DNA from: Streptomyces exfoliatus
GTDB lineage: Bacteria > Actinomycetota > Actinomycetes > Streptomycetales > Streptomycetaceae
NCBI RefSeq assembly: GCF_000725545.1
Contig: NZ_JNZP01000027.1
Span: forward strand, 31,080 to 95,079
Length of the DNA: 64,000 nucleotides
Direction: 5' to 3'
The notes beneath the pieces are model-generated. The model was not told the origin of the DNA. It was given only the letters and a program-made list of their open reading frames with translations, and did not search any database. A program made the translations under genes and the position numbers. Below are positions 55,309 to 63,915 of this stretch, piece after piece; the first letter of the stretch is position 1, and every line of letters starts with the position of its first letter.

Positions 55309-56270
55309 GCCGCCCTCCGCTGTGCCCGTACCTGGTGGGCGACGAAGGGGGTGACGAGGACGAAGAGGAGCACGGCGAGCGCCGCACCGCGGCCCGTGTC
55401 GCCGTACCGGAAGGCCTGGTCGTACATCTCGTGGGCGATGACCCCCGTGTCGAACTGTCCGCCGGTCATGGTCCTGACGACGTCGAAGGCCTTGAAGGTG
55501 CCGATCGCCTGGGCGAGGACGACGACGAGCAGCGTGGGCCGGATCGACGGCATGGTGATCCGCCAGAGGATCTGCCGGGGGGACGCCCCGTCGAGTCGGG
55601 CCGCATCGGTCAGCTCTCCGGGGACGGCTCTGATCGCGCCGGCCAGCAGGACGGCCGCGAAGCCCGCCTGTGTCCACACCATCACCACGATGAGGAACAG
55701 GACGTTCCAGGGAGAGTCCACGAGCCATTGCCTCGGTTCGCCGCCGAACGCGACGACGAGCTGGTTCAACAGCCCGATCTGTCCGGCCTCCGCGGGGCGG
55801 TAGGCGTAGACGAACTTCCAGACGACACCCGCGCCGACGAAGGAGATCGCCATCGGCATCAGGACGAGGGACAGCGCGAGCGCTCTGAACCGCGACCGGG
55901 CGACGGCCGCCGCGTAGAGCAGGCCGACCGAGGTCGCCAGCAGGGGCACGAGCACCACCCACGCCAGGGTGTTGCGCAGCGCCACCCGCGCCCGGGGGTC
56001 GGTGACCGTCCACACGTAGTTGTCCAAGCCGGCCCACGCGTCTCCCCCGTTCTCCGTGAACGACAGCGCCAGGGTGCGCAGGCCGGGCAGGAGGAGACCC
56101 ACCGTGAGCAGCAGCAGGGCGGGGGCCAGCAGGAGGAGGGCGGCGGCCCTTCTCCGGACCGGCCCCCTGTGCAGCGCCAGCAGGATCAGGGAGACCACCG
56201 CCGCGAAGGCGGCGATGCCCTGGAGCAGGTACAGCAGCTTGGGCTGCTGGGCGACGGCGTCGAACGACAT
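55305..56270 (-). CDS. Carbohydrate ABC transporter permease (MalF-like)
   Basis: A 321-residue permease with about eight hydrophobic helices, two more at the N-terminus than usual (LLYLLQGIAAFAAVVSLILLAL and AAALLLLAPALLLLTVGLLLPG), and the EAA loop VPGELTDAARLDGASPRQILWRITMPSIRPTL. The ATG overlaps the stop of the binding-protein gene by one base (TGATG). Confidence 0.88.
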   Translation of the reverse strand: MSFDAVAQQPKLLYLLQGIAAFAAVVSLILLALHRGPVRRRAAALLLLAPALLLLTVGLLLPGLRTLALSFTENGGDAWAGLDNYVWTVTDPRARVALRNTLAWVVLVPLLATSVGLLYAAAVARSRFRALALSLVLMPMAISFVGAGVVWKFVYAYRPAEAGQIGLLNQLVVAFGGEPRQWLVDSPWNVLFLIVVMVWTQAGFAAVLLAGAIRAVPGELTDAARLDGASPRQILWRITMPSIRPTLLVVVLAQAIGTFKAFDVVRTMTGGQFDTGVIAHEMYDQAFRYGDTGRGAALAVLLFVLVTPFVAHQVRAQRRAA

Positions 56271-57601
56271 CAGCGGCTCGGCCAGGACCGTTCGATGGAG
56301 TCGGCGACCTGCCGGGTGCTCGCGCCGCCGATCCAGTCGACGGCTCCCTTCCAGAACGTCCCGGCGCCGACCGACGCGGGCATCAGGTCGGAACCGTCGA
56401 ACCTGAACTGTGTCCCGGGGTCCTGGAGCAGCTGGATCGAGAGCCTGTCGACCGGGGTGGCGGCGTTCGCCGGATCCACGCCCTTGTTCGCCGAGGCGAA
56501 GGGGCCCTTCTTCATCCGCGCGTTCGCGAAGTCCGCGGAGGCCAGATACTCCTGGAAGGCCCGCACTTCGGGACGGTCGGCGAACACCGCGGTGAACACT
56601 CCTCCGCCGAGTACGGGGCGGTGGTCCGGGTCGGTCCCCGGCAGGAGGAAGGCGTAGACGTCCTCGTCCGGTCCGATCTCGGTGCCCTTCGGCCAGATGT
56701 CGGCGTAGAACGAGGCCTGGCGGTGCATCGCGCAGTCGCCGGAGAGAACGGGTGTGCCGGCCTCCTGGAAGGAGATCGACGCCATCGAACGGGCGGGGCC
56801 GAAACCGCCGTTGGCGTAGCGGTCGTTCTTGAGGACGGACCCCACGGTGTCCATGGCCTTGATGACCCGCGGGTCGTTGAACGGGATCTCGTGGGCGACC
56901 CACTGGTCGTAGACGTCCGTGCCCTGCTGACGCAGCAGGACGTCCTCGATCCAGTCCGTCACGGGCCAGCCGGTCGCCTCGGCGGACTCGATGCCCGCGC
57001 ACCACGGCTTGACGCCGGACGCCGCGACCTTCTCCGTCACGGCCATCAGCTCGGCCCAGGTGCGGGGCACGCTCAGTCCCCTGTCGCGGAAGAACTTCGG
57101 CGAGTACCAGACGAACGACTTCACGTTCGCGACCAGCGGCGTGCCGTAGAGGGTGCCGTTCACGGTCGCGTAGCTGTTCCAGTCAGCAGACCAGCCCTGC
57201 TTCGCGAGGGCCACGACCCCGGCGCTCGCGGGCTTGAGGTTCCCCGCCCGCGCGAAGCGTTCCAGGAGCCCCGGCTGAGGGAAGAACGCCACATCCGGCG
57301 CGCTCCCGCCGTCGACCCGGAGCTGTATCCGGGCCTCGAACTCCCCGTCGCCCTCGTACTGGACGTCGATTCCCGTGCAGTCCGCGAAGTCCGCCCAGGT
57401 CTCTTCGAACAGATCGGCCTCCCGGTCCCGGTTCTCCCCGTAGACGGTGACCTTGGTGCCGGGGTGCTCGCCGTACCTGGCGTACGGCTCGCAGTGGACG
57501 GCGGTGTGCGACTGCGGACCACTTTCCTGCGGAACACCGCAGGCGGTGGCAAGGGCGGCGAGGGCGATGACGGCGAGCGTGTGCCTCGCGCCGAACCTCA
57601 T
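56270..57601 (-). CDS. Extracellular solute-binding lipoprotein of a sugar ABC importer
   Basis: A 443-residue family-1 solute-binding protein. Signal peptide with lipobox ALATACG (lipidated Cys about 21). Features: TKVTVYGENRDREADLFEETWADFADCTGIDVQYEGDGEFEARIQLRVDGGSAPDVAFFPQPGLL and the C-terminal GTFWKGAVDWIGGAST. It resembles alpha-glucoside/oligosaccharide binders; the ligand is not known. First gene of a four-gene operon; the leader carries a strong hairpin and an upstream palindrome. Confidence 0.9.
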   Translation of the reverse strand: MRFGARHTLAVIALAALATACGVPQESGPQSHTAVHCEPYARYGEHPGTKVTVYGENRDREADLFEETWADFADCTGIDVQYEGDGEFEARIQLRVDGGSAPDVAFFPQPGLLERFARAGNLKPASAGVVALAKQGWSADWNSYATVNGTLYGTPLVANVKSFVWYSPKFFRDRGLSVPRTWAELMAVTEKVAASGVKPWCAGIESAEATGWPVTDWIEDVLLRQQGTDVYDQWVAHEIPFNDPRVIKAMDTVGSVLKNDRYANGGFGPARSMASISFQEAGTPVLSGDCAMHRQASFYADIWPKGTEIGPDEDVYAFLLPGTDPDHRPVLGGGVFTAVFADRPEVRAFQEYLASADFANARMKKGPFASANKGVDPANAATPVDRLSIQLLQDPGTQFRFDGSDLMPASVGAGTFWKGAVDWIGGASTRQVADSIERSWPSR

Positions 57602-57616
57602 GGGTGCATCTCCTCC

Positions 57617-57648
57617 GATCGCCCCCCGAGGAGTCCTCGGGGGCGATC
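57617..57648 (-). promoter_or_regulatory. Leader hairpin next to the ribosome-binding site of the sugar importer operon
   Basis: Read leftwards the RNA can form a stem of about 14 bp (GATCGCCCCCGAGG with CCTCGGGGGGCGATC, one extra G) directly before GGAGGAG and the ATG at 57601. It could protect the transcript, modulate translation, or be the DNA-level operator. Confidence 0.5.
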
Positions 57649-57663
57649 CGAAGCTACCAGCGC

Positions 57664-57689
57664 TCGAACAAAATCGACTAATCGTTCGA
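57664..57689. promoter_or_regulatory. TCGAAC-N14-GTTCGA inverted repeat
   Basis: Half-sites at 57664-57669 and 57684-57689, 20 bases apart centre to centre, upstream of the sugar importer operon and within an AT-richer patch. Possible operator; the repressor is not identified. Confidence 0.45.
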
Positions 57690-57705
57690 TCCCGACCGGC
57701 CGGGG

Positions 57706-58431
57706 TCAGTGGGCGGTGGACCGGGCCGCGTCCTGGATCAGCTCCGCCACGGCCTTGGGCTGGGCGAGCATGACGAGGTGTGAGGAGTCGACCTCGACGG
57801 TGGTCATGCCGGCGCGCTCGTAGCCGAAGCGCTCCACATCGGGGTTGATCGTGCGGTCGGAGGTGGCGACGAGGCCCCACGAGGGCTTGGTCTTCCAGGC
57901 CGCGACCGGCGCCGCCTCCGAGAAGGCACGTGCGGCCAGGGGTCGCTGGGAGACGGCCAGGACCGCGGCGAGGTCGGGGTCGACGTCCGCGGCGAAGAGG
58001 GCGGGGAACTTCTCGATCTCCACCGAGACGTCGGTGCCGGTCTCGGTGGAGCCGGCCACCGGGAACGGGGTGTAGACGAGCGCGTCGCCGAGACCGGAGT
58101 CGGGGAACCGTCCCTGCAGCTCGCCCAGGCTCTCACCCTCCTCCAGCGCGTATCCCGCGAGGTACACCAGTGCGCGGACGTTGTCCTCCGCGCCGGCGAG
58201 GGTGATGACGGCGCCGCCGTAGGAGTGCCCGACCAGGATCACGGGGCCTTCGACGGCGCGGACCACCGAGGCGATGTACGCGGCGTCGTCGACGAGGCTG
58301 CGGTTGGGCACCGCCGGGGCCACCACGTCCATGCCGGCGGCGGTCAGTTCGGGGATGACACGGGCGAAGCTGGAGGCGTCGGCGAAGGCGCCGTGGACCA
58401 GGACGACGGTGGGGCGGGCGTGGCGGGACAT
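57706..58431 (-). CDS. Alpha/beta hydrolase (GHSYGG type)
   Basis: A 241-residue paralogue of the protein at 41706-42419: TVVLVHGAFADASSF, nucleophile elbow ILVGHSYGGAVITLAGA, YLAGYALEEGESLGELQ, KPSWGLVATSDRTI, SSHLVMLAQP with the catalytic His. All catalytic residues are present. The ATG follows GAGGAG. Last gene of the minus-strand run that begins at 63397. Confidence 0.88.
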   Translation of the reverse strand: MSRHARPTVVLVHGAFADASSFARVIPELTAAGMDVVAPAVPNRSLVDDAAYIASVVRAVEGPVILVGHSYGGAVITLAGAEDNVRALVYLAGYALEEGESLGELQGRFPDSGLGDALVYTPFPVAGSTETGTDVSVEIEKFPALFAADVDPDLAAVLAVSQRPLAARAFSEAAPVAAWKTKPSWGLVATSDRTINPDVERFGYERAGMTTVEVDSSHLVMLAQPKAVAELIQDAARSTAH

Positions 58432-58501
58432 GGGGGTACTCCTCGGAGGGTGAAAGGGGATGGGGAGGCGGGGTGCGGAGGTGGGGGCGTGTGGAGGTGC
58501 T

Positions 58502-58816
58502 TCACAGGCCGAAGCGGGCGCGCCTCGCCTCGGGAACCAGGTCGGTGTACTCGGGGTGCTTGCCGATCCAGCCCCGGATGAAGGGGCAGTACGGCAGGAC
58601 GTGGAGCCCGCGCGCGCGGGCGTCGTCGAGGGCTCCACGGGCGAGCAGCCCGCCCAGGCCCTGGCCCGCGAACCGGCTGTCGATCTCGGTGTGGATGAAG
58701 GCGATCTCGCCCTCCGAGAGGTGGTACTCGGCGAAGCCCGCGGTCTCGGTGCCGTCGTCACCGGCGAGGATCTCGTACCGGGATTTCTGGGGCTGGTCCT
58801 TCACCTGCGGTTCCAT
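58502..58816 (-). CDS. Small GNAT-like N-acetyltransferase
   Basis: A 104-residue minimal GNAT protein (YidJ/YjdJ type): YEILAGDDGTETAGFAEYHLSEGEIAFIHTEIDSRFAGQGLGGLLARGALDDARARGLHVLPYCPFIRGWIGKHPEYTDLV. The acetyl-CoA loop is FAGQGLGG. Such short members may acetylate small molecules or act on proteins; substrate unknown. It lies between the membrane protein and the hydrolase genes with gaps of 57 and 70 bases. Confidence 0.85.
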   Translation of the reverse strand: MEPQVKDQPQKSRYEILAGDDGTETAGFAEYHLSEGEIAFIHTEIDSRFAGQGLGGLLARGALDDARARGLHVLPYCPFIRGWIGKHPEYTDLVPEARRARFGL

Positions 58817-58873
58817 GGGTGCTCCTGCGCGTTCGTGGTGGGACGGACGGGTGGGACGGGTGCGTGGGCGCGG

Positions 58874-59611
58874 TCAGAGCGTGCGGCGTACGCCCGCCTG
58901 GCGTTCCAGGTTGCGGAGCTGCACCGACAGGTCGCCCTCCACGGCGAGGTGGGCGGGGCCGCTGCGGCCGATGGGCAGGACCTGCTCGCTGCGCATGTCC
59001 TCCAACATCAGGGCGAACGCCGTGTACATCGCCACCAGCGCCACCACGAGGCCGAGCGCCCCGGACGTGCGCGTCAGCCATTCGGCGCCGGTGATGCCCG
59101 CGAGGCCCGTGGTCGCCCAGCGCGGGAGGGAGACCGCGAGGACGAGCCACAGCGCCCGCTTGGGCCGGGTCACGGCGGTCATCAGGGCCCCGAAGCAGAG
59201 GAGCGCCAGGTTGAAGACGCCGAGGACCCGCAGGCCGTCGGCCGCGCCGCTGAACATGACCAGCGCGTACGCCAGCCAACTGCCGGCGAAGACCGCCATG
59301 AGCGTCGCCGCGATCACGTCACGGGCGCCGAAGGCCAGGATGCTCACGAGGAGTTGGAGAACGAAGGCCGGAAGCACGGTGAAGGCGACGGCGGCGCGGG
59401 CCGCCTCGTCGAAGACCCCGAGCTGGAGGCAGCCCGTCATCACGGAGGCGATGGCTATCGTGAAGAAGCCGAGCGGCATCGGGGAGGCGATGGGGTGCAG
59501 GTTGATCCGTGTCATCGACCGGAGGTCCGGCTCGAAACGGCGGCCCTCAGGCGCGTCCGGCGAGGCCGCCGGGGTGTCGCCGCTGTCGGCGGCGGGGGAG
59601 GCTGCGGGCAT
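58874..59611 (-). CDS. GPR1/FUN34/YaaH-like membrane protein
   Basis: A 245-residue membrane protein with about six helices. NLHPIASPMPLGFFTIAIASVMTGCLQLGVF resembles the N-P-x-P-L-G-x-x-x-F/T opening of the acetate/succinate transporter family GPR1/FUN34/YaaH, with a poorer match than SatP itself. A soluble tail (residues about 205-245) follows. Start at 59611. Located just after the amidohydrolase gene, it could move an acid product of the hydrolases. Confidence 0.6.
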   Translation of the reverse strand: MPAASPAADSGDTPAASPDAPEGRRFEPDLRSMTRINLHPIASPMPLGFFTIAIASVMTGCLQLGVFDEAARAAVAFTVLPAFVLQLLVSILAFGARDVIAATLMAVFAGSWLAYALVMFSGAADGLRVLGVFNLALLCFGALMTAVTRPKRALWLVLAVSLPRWATTGLAGITGAEWLTRTSGALGLVVALVAMYTAFALMLEDMRSEQVLPIGRSGPAHLAVEGDLSVQLRNLERQAGVRRTL

Positions 59612-59628
59612 CGGGGGAAATCTCTCTT

Positions 59629-61560
59629 TCAGTGGTCGAAGCAGGGGTCGACGAAGGACGGCGTCGTGTCGGGGACGGAGCCGCGTGCGACGCGCCAGCG
59701 GCGGTGCTGCTCGGACTCGGCGACGGCCTCGGCCACGGACACCACCTGTCGCGCGCCGCGCGACAGGTAGCCGCCGAAGTGGGCCACGGGGCTCCATTCC
59801 GGGCTGACCGGCGGGACGACCTCGTCGAGGCCCACGTACTCCGCCGTCGCGTGGACGACGCGGCCGCCGACGACGGTGAGAACGGACTCGATGTCGGGGA
59901 TGACGGCCTCGGGCACGGTGAGGTAGTCGTCGGACAGGATCGCGAGGTCGCCGTAGAAGCCCTCGCGGAGGATGCCCTTGACGTCCTGCTCTCCGGTGAG
60001 GCGGGCCCCGCCGCGCGTGTAGAGGCCGAGGGCGGTCTCGCGGTCGATCAGGTTGCCGGCCGGGTAGAGGGCGGTGCCGCCGACGGTACGGCCGGTGACC
60101 AGCCAGTGCAGTGCGACCCAGGGATTGTAGGAGGAGACGCGGGTGGCGTCCGTTCCGGCGGCAACGGTCAGGCCCCGGTCGAGCATGGCCCGCACCGGCG
60201 GGGTGTGCGCGGCGGCCTCGGGGCCGTACCGGTCGCGGAAGGCGGTGCCCTGGAAGGACATGCGGTTCTGCACGGACACCGCGCCGCCCAGGGCCGCGAT
60301 CCGGTCCAGGCTGCCCGCCGAGACGGTCTCCGCGTGGTCGAAGAGCCAGCGGTTGCCACCGGGGAAGAGCCCTTCCGCGGCGAGCTTCTCGAAGACGGCC
60401 AGGTCGCGGCGGATCGTCTCGTCGTAGGTGGCGTGGAGCCGGAAGCCCCACCCGTTCTCGAGCAGCAGCCGGACCGCCTGCTCGAACTCGCTCTCGTAGC
60501 CGGCGGCGAGTTCGGGACGGGGTTCGGAGAAGTTCTCGAAGTCGGCGGCGGCCCAGGTCAGGTTCTCCCCCGCACCGTTGAGCCGGAGCCACTCGTCGCC
60601 GTCACCGGGCTTGACCATCTCCGTCCACCGCTTCAGGTCCGCGAGCTCCTGGCCGGCCGTCTGCGGGAACAGGTGGTAGGCGATCCGCAGGGTCAGCTCC
60701 CCCGACCGGGCGAGGTCCATGACGGTGGCGTAGTTGTCGGGGAAGTTCTGGAACCCGCCGGCGGCGTCGACCGCCGAGGTCAGACCGAAGCGGTTCAGCT
60801 CACGCAGGAAGTGGCGCGTCGACGTCCGCTTGTCCGCCTCGTCCAGAGCCGGCGCCTTGGCCAGGGTCGAGTACAGGATCAGGGCGCTCGGCGCCGCGAG
60901 GAGGACTCCGTTGGGTTCTCCGTCTCGGCCCCTGACGATCTGCCCGCCGCGCGGATCGGGGGTCTCGCGGGTGAATCCGGCGGCCTTGACGGCGGCCCGG
61001 TTCATCAGCGCCGACTGGTAGAGGTGCAGGACGAAGACGGGGGTGTCGGGAGCGGCGGCGTTCAACTCCGCGACGGTCGGCATCCGGCGTTCGGCGAACT
61101 GCTCGGCGGTCCAGCCGCCCACGACGCGGATCCACTGCCCCTTCGGGGTGCGGCCGGCCTGCTCCCGCAGCATCGCGAGGGCGTGGCGCAGGCTGCGCAC
61201 CCCGTCCCAGCGCAGCTCCAGAACGTAGTTCAGGCCGCCCCGGATGACGTGCAGGTGCGAGTCGTTGAGGCCGGGGATCACCCGGCGGCCGAGGGCGTCG
61301 ACGACCTTCGTCTCCGGGCCGACGAGGTGGGCGAGGTCGTGGTCGTCGCCGAGGGCCGCGACCCGGCCGTCGCGGATCGCGACGGCACGGGCCTCGGGCC
61401 GGTCGGGGTCACCGGTGAAGACCTTCGCGTTACGGACGAGGAGGTCGGCGTGCGCGTGTTCCCGCCTCGGGGCGGGGACGAGGCCCGCCACCGGCATGCT
61501 CGTCGACGGGCCGTGCACCGAACTTCCGCCGGTCGGCTGCCCGGTCGGCTGCCCGCTCAT
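59629..61560 (-). CDS. Amidohydrolase (YtcJ/Amidohydro_3 family)
   Basis: A 643-residue member of the amidohydrolase-3 family: AKVFTGDPDRPEARAVAIRDGRVAALGDD (small beta domain), VIPGLNDSHLHVIRGG (metal-binding H-x-H), GFRLHATYDETIRR, LFDHAETVS, GLTVAAGTDATRVSSYNPW (metal Asp), and YGDLAILSDDYLTVPE near the end. Many relatives are N-acyl or exoenzyme deacylases; the substrate is unknown. Its ATG overlaps the stop of the esterase gene (ATGA). Confidence 0.88.
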   Translation of the reverse strand: MSGQPTGQPTGGSSVHGPSTSMPVAGLVPAPRREHAHADLLVRNAKVFTGDPDRPEARAVAIRDGRVAALGDDHDLAHLVGPETKVVDALGRRVIPGLNDSHLHVIRGGLNYVLELRWDGVRSLRHALAMLREQAGRTPKGQWIRVVGGWTAEQFAERRMPTVAELNAAAPDTPVFVLHLYQSALMNRAAVKAAGFTRETPDPRGGQIVRGRDGEPNGVLLAAPSALILYSTLAKAPALDEADKRTSTRHFLRELNRFGLTSAVDAAGGFQNFPDNYATVMDLARSGELTLRIAYHLFPQTAGQELADLKRWTEMVKPGDGDEWLRLNGAGENLTWAAADFENFSEPRPELAAGYESEFEQAVRLLLENGWGFRLHATYDETIRRDLAVFEKLAAEGLFPGGNRWLFDHAETVSAGSLDRIAALGGAVSVQNRMSFQGTAFRDRYGPEAAAHTPPVRAMLDRGLTVAAGTDATRVSSYNPWVALHWLVTGRTVGGTALYPAGNLIDRETALGLYTRGGARLTGEQDVKGILREGFYGDLAILSDDYLTVPEAVIPDIESVLTVVGGRVVHATAEYVGLDEVVPPVSPEWSPVAHFGGYLSRGARQVVSVAEAVAESEQHRRWRVARGSVPDTTPSFVDPCFDH

Positions 61561-62510
61561 GCGAGGGCCTTGCGGAGGGTGTCGGTGGCGAGGCCGATGG
61601 CGAGTTCCGCGGCCCGCGTCTCACGGAGCGCGTTCAGCATGACGAAGTCGTGGATGACGCCCTGGACGCGCAGGGCCGTGACCGGGACGCCGGCGGCACG
61701 GAGCTTCGCCGCGTACGCCTCACCCTCGTCGCGCAGCACATCCGCCTCGGCCGTGATCACCAGGGCCGGCGGCAGACCGGTCAACTGCTCCGTGGTGGCG
61801 CGCAGCGGCGAGGCGGTGATCTGGGCCCGCTCGGCCTCCTCGGTCGTGTACTGGTCCCAGAACCACTTCATGGCGTCACGGCGCAGGAAGTAGCCCTCGG
61901 CGAAGGCGTGGTACGAGTCGGTGTCGAAGCCCGCGTCGGTCACCGGGTAGAAGAGGACCTGGTGGGCGATGCGGACGTCGCCGCGCTGCTTGGCCATCAG
62001 GGTCAGGGCCGCCGTCATGTTGCCGCCGACCGAGTCGCCCGCGACCGCGAGCCGCCTGCCGTCCAGGTCCTTGTGGTGACCTTCGCGGGCCACCCACTGG
62101 GCGACGGTGTAGTTCTGCTCGATCGCGACGGGGTAACGGGCCTCGGGCGACAGGTCGTACTCGGGAAAGACGACCGCCGCCCCCGTCCCGACGGCGAGTT
62201 CCCGGACGAGCCGGTCGTGCGTGTGGGCGTTGCCGAAGACCCAGCCGGCCCCATGGATGTAGAGGACGACGGGCAGCGGGCCGGTGACGCCGCGCGGACG
62301 GACGATCCGGGCACGGACATCGCCGGTCGGGCCACCGTGAACGGTGACCCACTCCTCGTCGACGGCGGGCAGCGCGACACCCTCACCGCTCTGGACACCG
62401 TCCACGGCCTTGCGGCCGTCCGCCACGGGAATCTGGTAGAGGAACGGCGGCTCGGCGGTGGCATCGGCGAACGCCTGGGCAGCGGGCTCGAGGATCGGGC
62501 GGTTCGGCAT
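61557..62510 (-). CDS. Hormone-sensitive-lipase-type alpha/beta hydrolase (esterase)
   Basis: A 317-residue family-IV esterase: oxyanion motif VLYIHGAGWVFG (HGAG instead of HGGG), YDLSPEARYPVAIEQ, nucleophile elbow VAGDSVGGNM, ALVITAEADVLRDEGEAYA (acid), and GVIHDFVML (His). The start ATG is preceded by AAGGAG. Co-translated with the amidohydrolase, suggesting stepwise hydrolysis of an ester/amide compound. Confidence 0.88.
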   Translation of the reverse strand: MPNRPILEPAAQAFADATAEPPFLYQIPVADGRKAVDGVQSGEGVALPAVDEEWVTVHGGPTGDVRARIVRPRGVTGPLPVVLYIHGAGWVFGNAHTHDRLVRELAVGTGAAVVFPEYDLSPEARYPVAIEQNYTVAQWVAREGHHKDLDGRRLAVAGDSVGGNMTAALTLMAKQRGDVRIAHQVLFYPVTDAGFDTDSYHAFAEGYFLRRDAMKWFWDQYTTEEAERAQITASPLRATTEQLTGLPPALVITAEADVLRDEGEAYAAKLRAAGVPVTALRVQGVIHDFVMLNALRETRAAELAIGLATDTLRKALA

Positions 62511-62545
62511 GACGGGTTCTCCTTCGAAGGGGGTACGGGGCGGGT

Positions 62546-63397
62546 TCAACGGGTCGCGCGCGCGGCGGCGAGGATCACGTGAGTGACCACGGCCGGCCGG
62601 GAGACGGCCACGGCGTGCGAGGCGTCCACCTCGGTGATGTGCGAGCCGGCGCGCCGGGCCATCCACCACTCGGCGGCCGGCGGGATGTTCTTGTCGGCGG
62701 TGGCGATCAGCGCCCAGGACGGGATCGTCCTCCAGGCCGCCTCCCCGGCCTTCTCCTCCAGCGCGGCGGTGGCGACCGGGCGCTGGGTCGCGGCCATGAC
62801 CGCCGCGTCGGCGGCGGGGACGTCGGCGGCGAACTGCCCGTGGAACTTCGCTCGTTCGATGACGAGTTCGGTGCCGGTGCCACCGCCGGGCAGTGGGTAC
62901 GACCGCGGGTTCACCGCGTCACCGAGGGTGGAGCCGGGGAACTTGGCGGCGAGCTCGGCCGCGCTCTCGCCCTTGTCCGGGGTGAACGCGGCGATGTAGA
63001 CGAGAGCCTTCACACGGCGGTCGCCCAGCGCGGCACCGCTGATGACCGCGCCGCCGTAGGAGTGACCGACCAGGACGACGGGTCCCTCGACGGCGGCCAG
63101 CACGCTGCGCAGGTAGGCGGTGTCCGCGGCGAGACCGCGCAGCGGGTTGGCGGGGGCCAGGACGGGGTAGCCGGCGCGCTGCAGCCGCCTGATCGTGCCG
63201 CTCCAGCTGGAGGCGTCGGCGAACGCCCCGTGGACCAGGACGATCGTGGGCTTGGGACCGTGCCGGTCGGTGTCGGTGTCGGCGGCGGCCGGGCTGCTCG
63301 CGGGACGGGCGGGGGCGGCGGGTGCGGCGCCCAGCAGGGAGGCCACCGTGGCCGGGAGGGCGAGGGCGAGGGCGAGAGTGCGCCTCGTGGGATGCAT
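62546..63397 (-). CDS. Secreted alpha/beta hydrolase (GHSYGG type)
   Basis: A 283-residue protein with a signal peptide (MHPTRRTLALALALPATVASLLGAAPAAPA) and the same fold as 57706-58431: IVLVHGAFADASSW, VLVGHSYGGAVISGAAL, YIAAFTPDKGESAAELA, IPSWALIATADKNI, ASHAVAVSRP. A twin-Arg start (TRRTLAL) leaves Tat export possible. First gene of the operon-like run; AAGGAAA serves as ribosome-binding site. Confidence 0.88.
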   Translation of the reverse strand: MHPTRRTLALALALPATVASLLGAAPAAPARPASSPAAADTDTDRHGPKPTIVLVHGAFADASSWSGTIRRLQRAGYPVLAPANPLRGLAADTAYLRSVLAAVEGPVVLVGHSYGGAVISGAALGDRRVKALVYIAAFTPDKGESAAELAAKFPGSTLGDAVNPRSYPLPGGGTGTELVIERAKFHGQFAADVPAADAAVMAATQRPVATAALEEKAGEAAWRTIPSWALIATADKNIPPAAEWWMARRAGSHITEVDASHAVAVSRPAVVTHVILAAARATR

Positions 63398-63432
63398 GGG
63401 GTTTTCCTTGTCGGGTGGTGAAGCGTTCGGGT

Positions 63433-63462
63433 GTGCTCGGGCGTGCTCGGGCGTGCTCGGGC
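63433..63462. repeat. Three 10-bp direct repeats
   Basis: GTGCTCGGGC occurs three times head to tail, 36-65 bases upstream of the secreted hydrolase ATG, within its likely promoter region. Confidence 0.8.
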
Positions 63463-63489
63463 TGATGCGCCGGTCGAGCGGTAGGGACC

Positions 63490-63915
63490 TCGCCTCAGAA
63501 GGTCGTACGCTTCCACGAGCCGCAGCCTGACCCCGCCCCCGGTCGGGGACGCGGGCAGCGCGAACCCGAGGCGATCGGAGGGGGTCTCTCGCGGGGGCAA
63601 CGGTGGGCGGGTGGATGAGCTCGGTCGCCGTCAGGCCGGTGAGTACGCAGCCGACGACGCGTCGGGGCTCGTCGACGACGGGCTCGGCGAGGCCTCGGTG
63701 CTCGTCCGCGTGGAGCGCGACCCCGGCTGCGGCGTCGAAGCGACGCTCCACCGTATGTACCGCGAGACCGCCGCACGTGCCGCGCGTTCCGTGAGACCGA
63801 CGCTCGCGACCGGGCCGACGGAGTCCGGACCGAGGTCCGCGGTGCGCGGGCGCCGGCCGACGTCGGCGAGGACCTCATCGCGGACGAGGTCGGTGCCGAC
63901 GTCGTACGTGTCCAT
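63490..63915 (-). pseudogene. Decayed pyridine nucleotide-disulfide oxidoreductase
   Basis: Fragments of a mercuric-reductase/lipoamide-dehydrogenase-like flavoprotein in order but out of frame. From 63915: DLVRDEVLADVGRRPRTADLGPDSVG joins directly to PVASVGLTERAARAA, so the FAD-binding GD segment between them is deleted. After a frameshift near 63755: ALHADEHRGLAEPVVDEPRRVVGCVLTGLTATELIHPPTVA. After a second shift near 63600: DRLGFALPASPTGGGVRLRLVEAYDLL, the eroded end of the dimerisation domain. No frame is open across it. The left limit is approximate. Confidence 0.7.
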
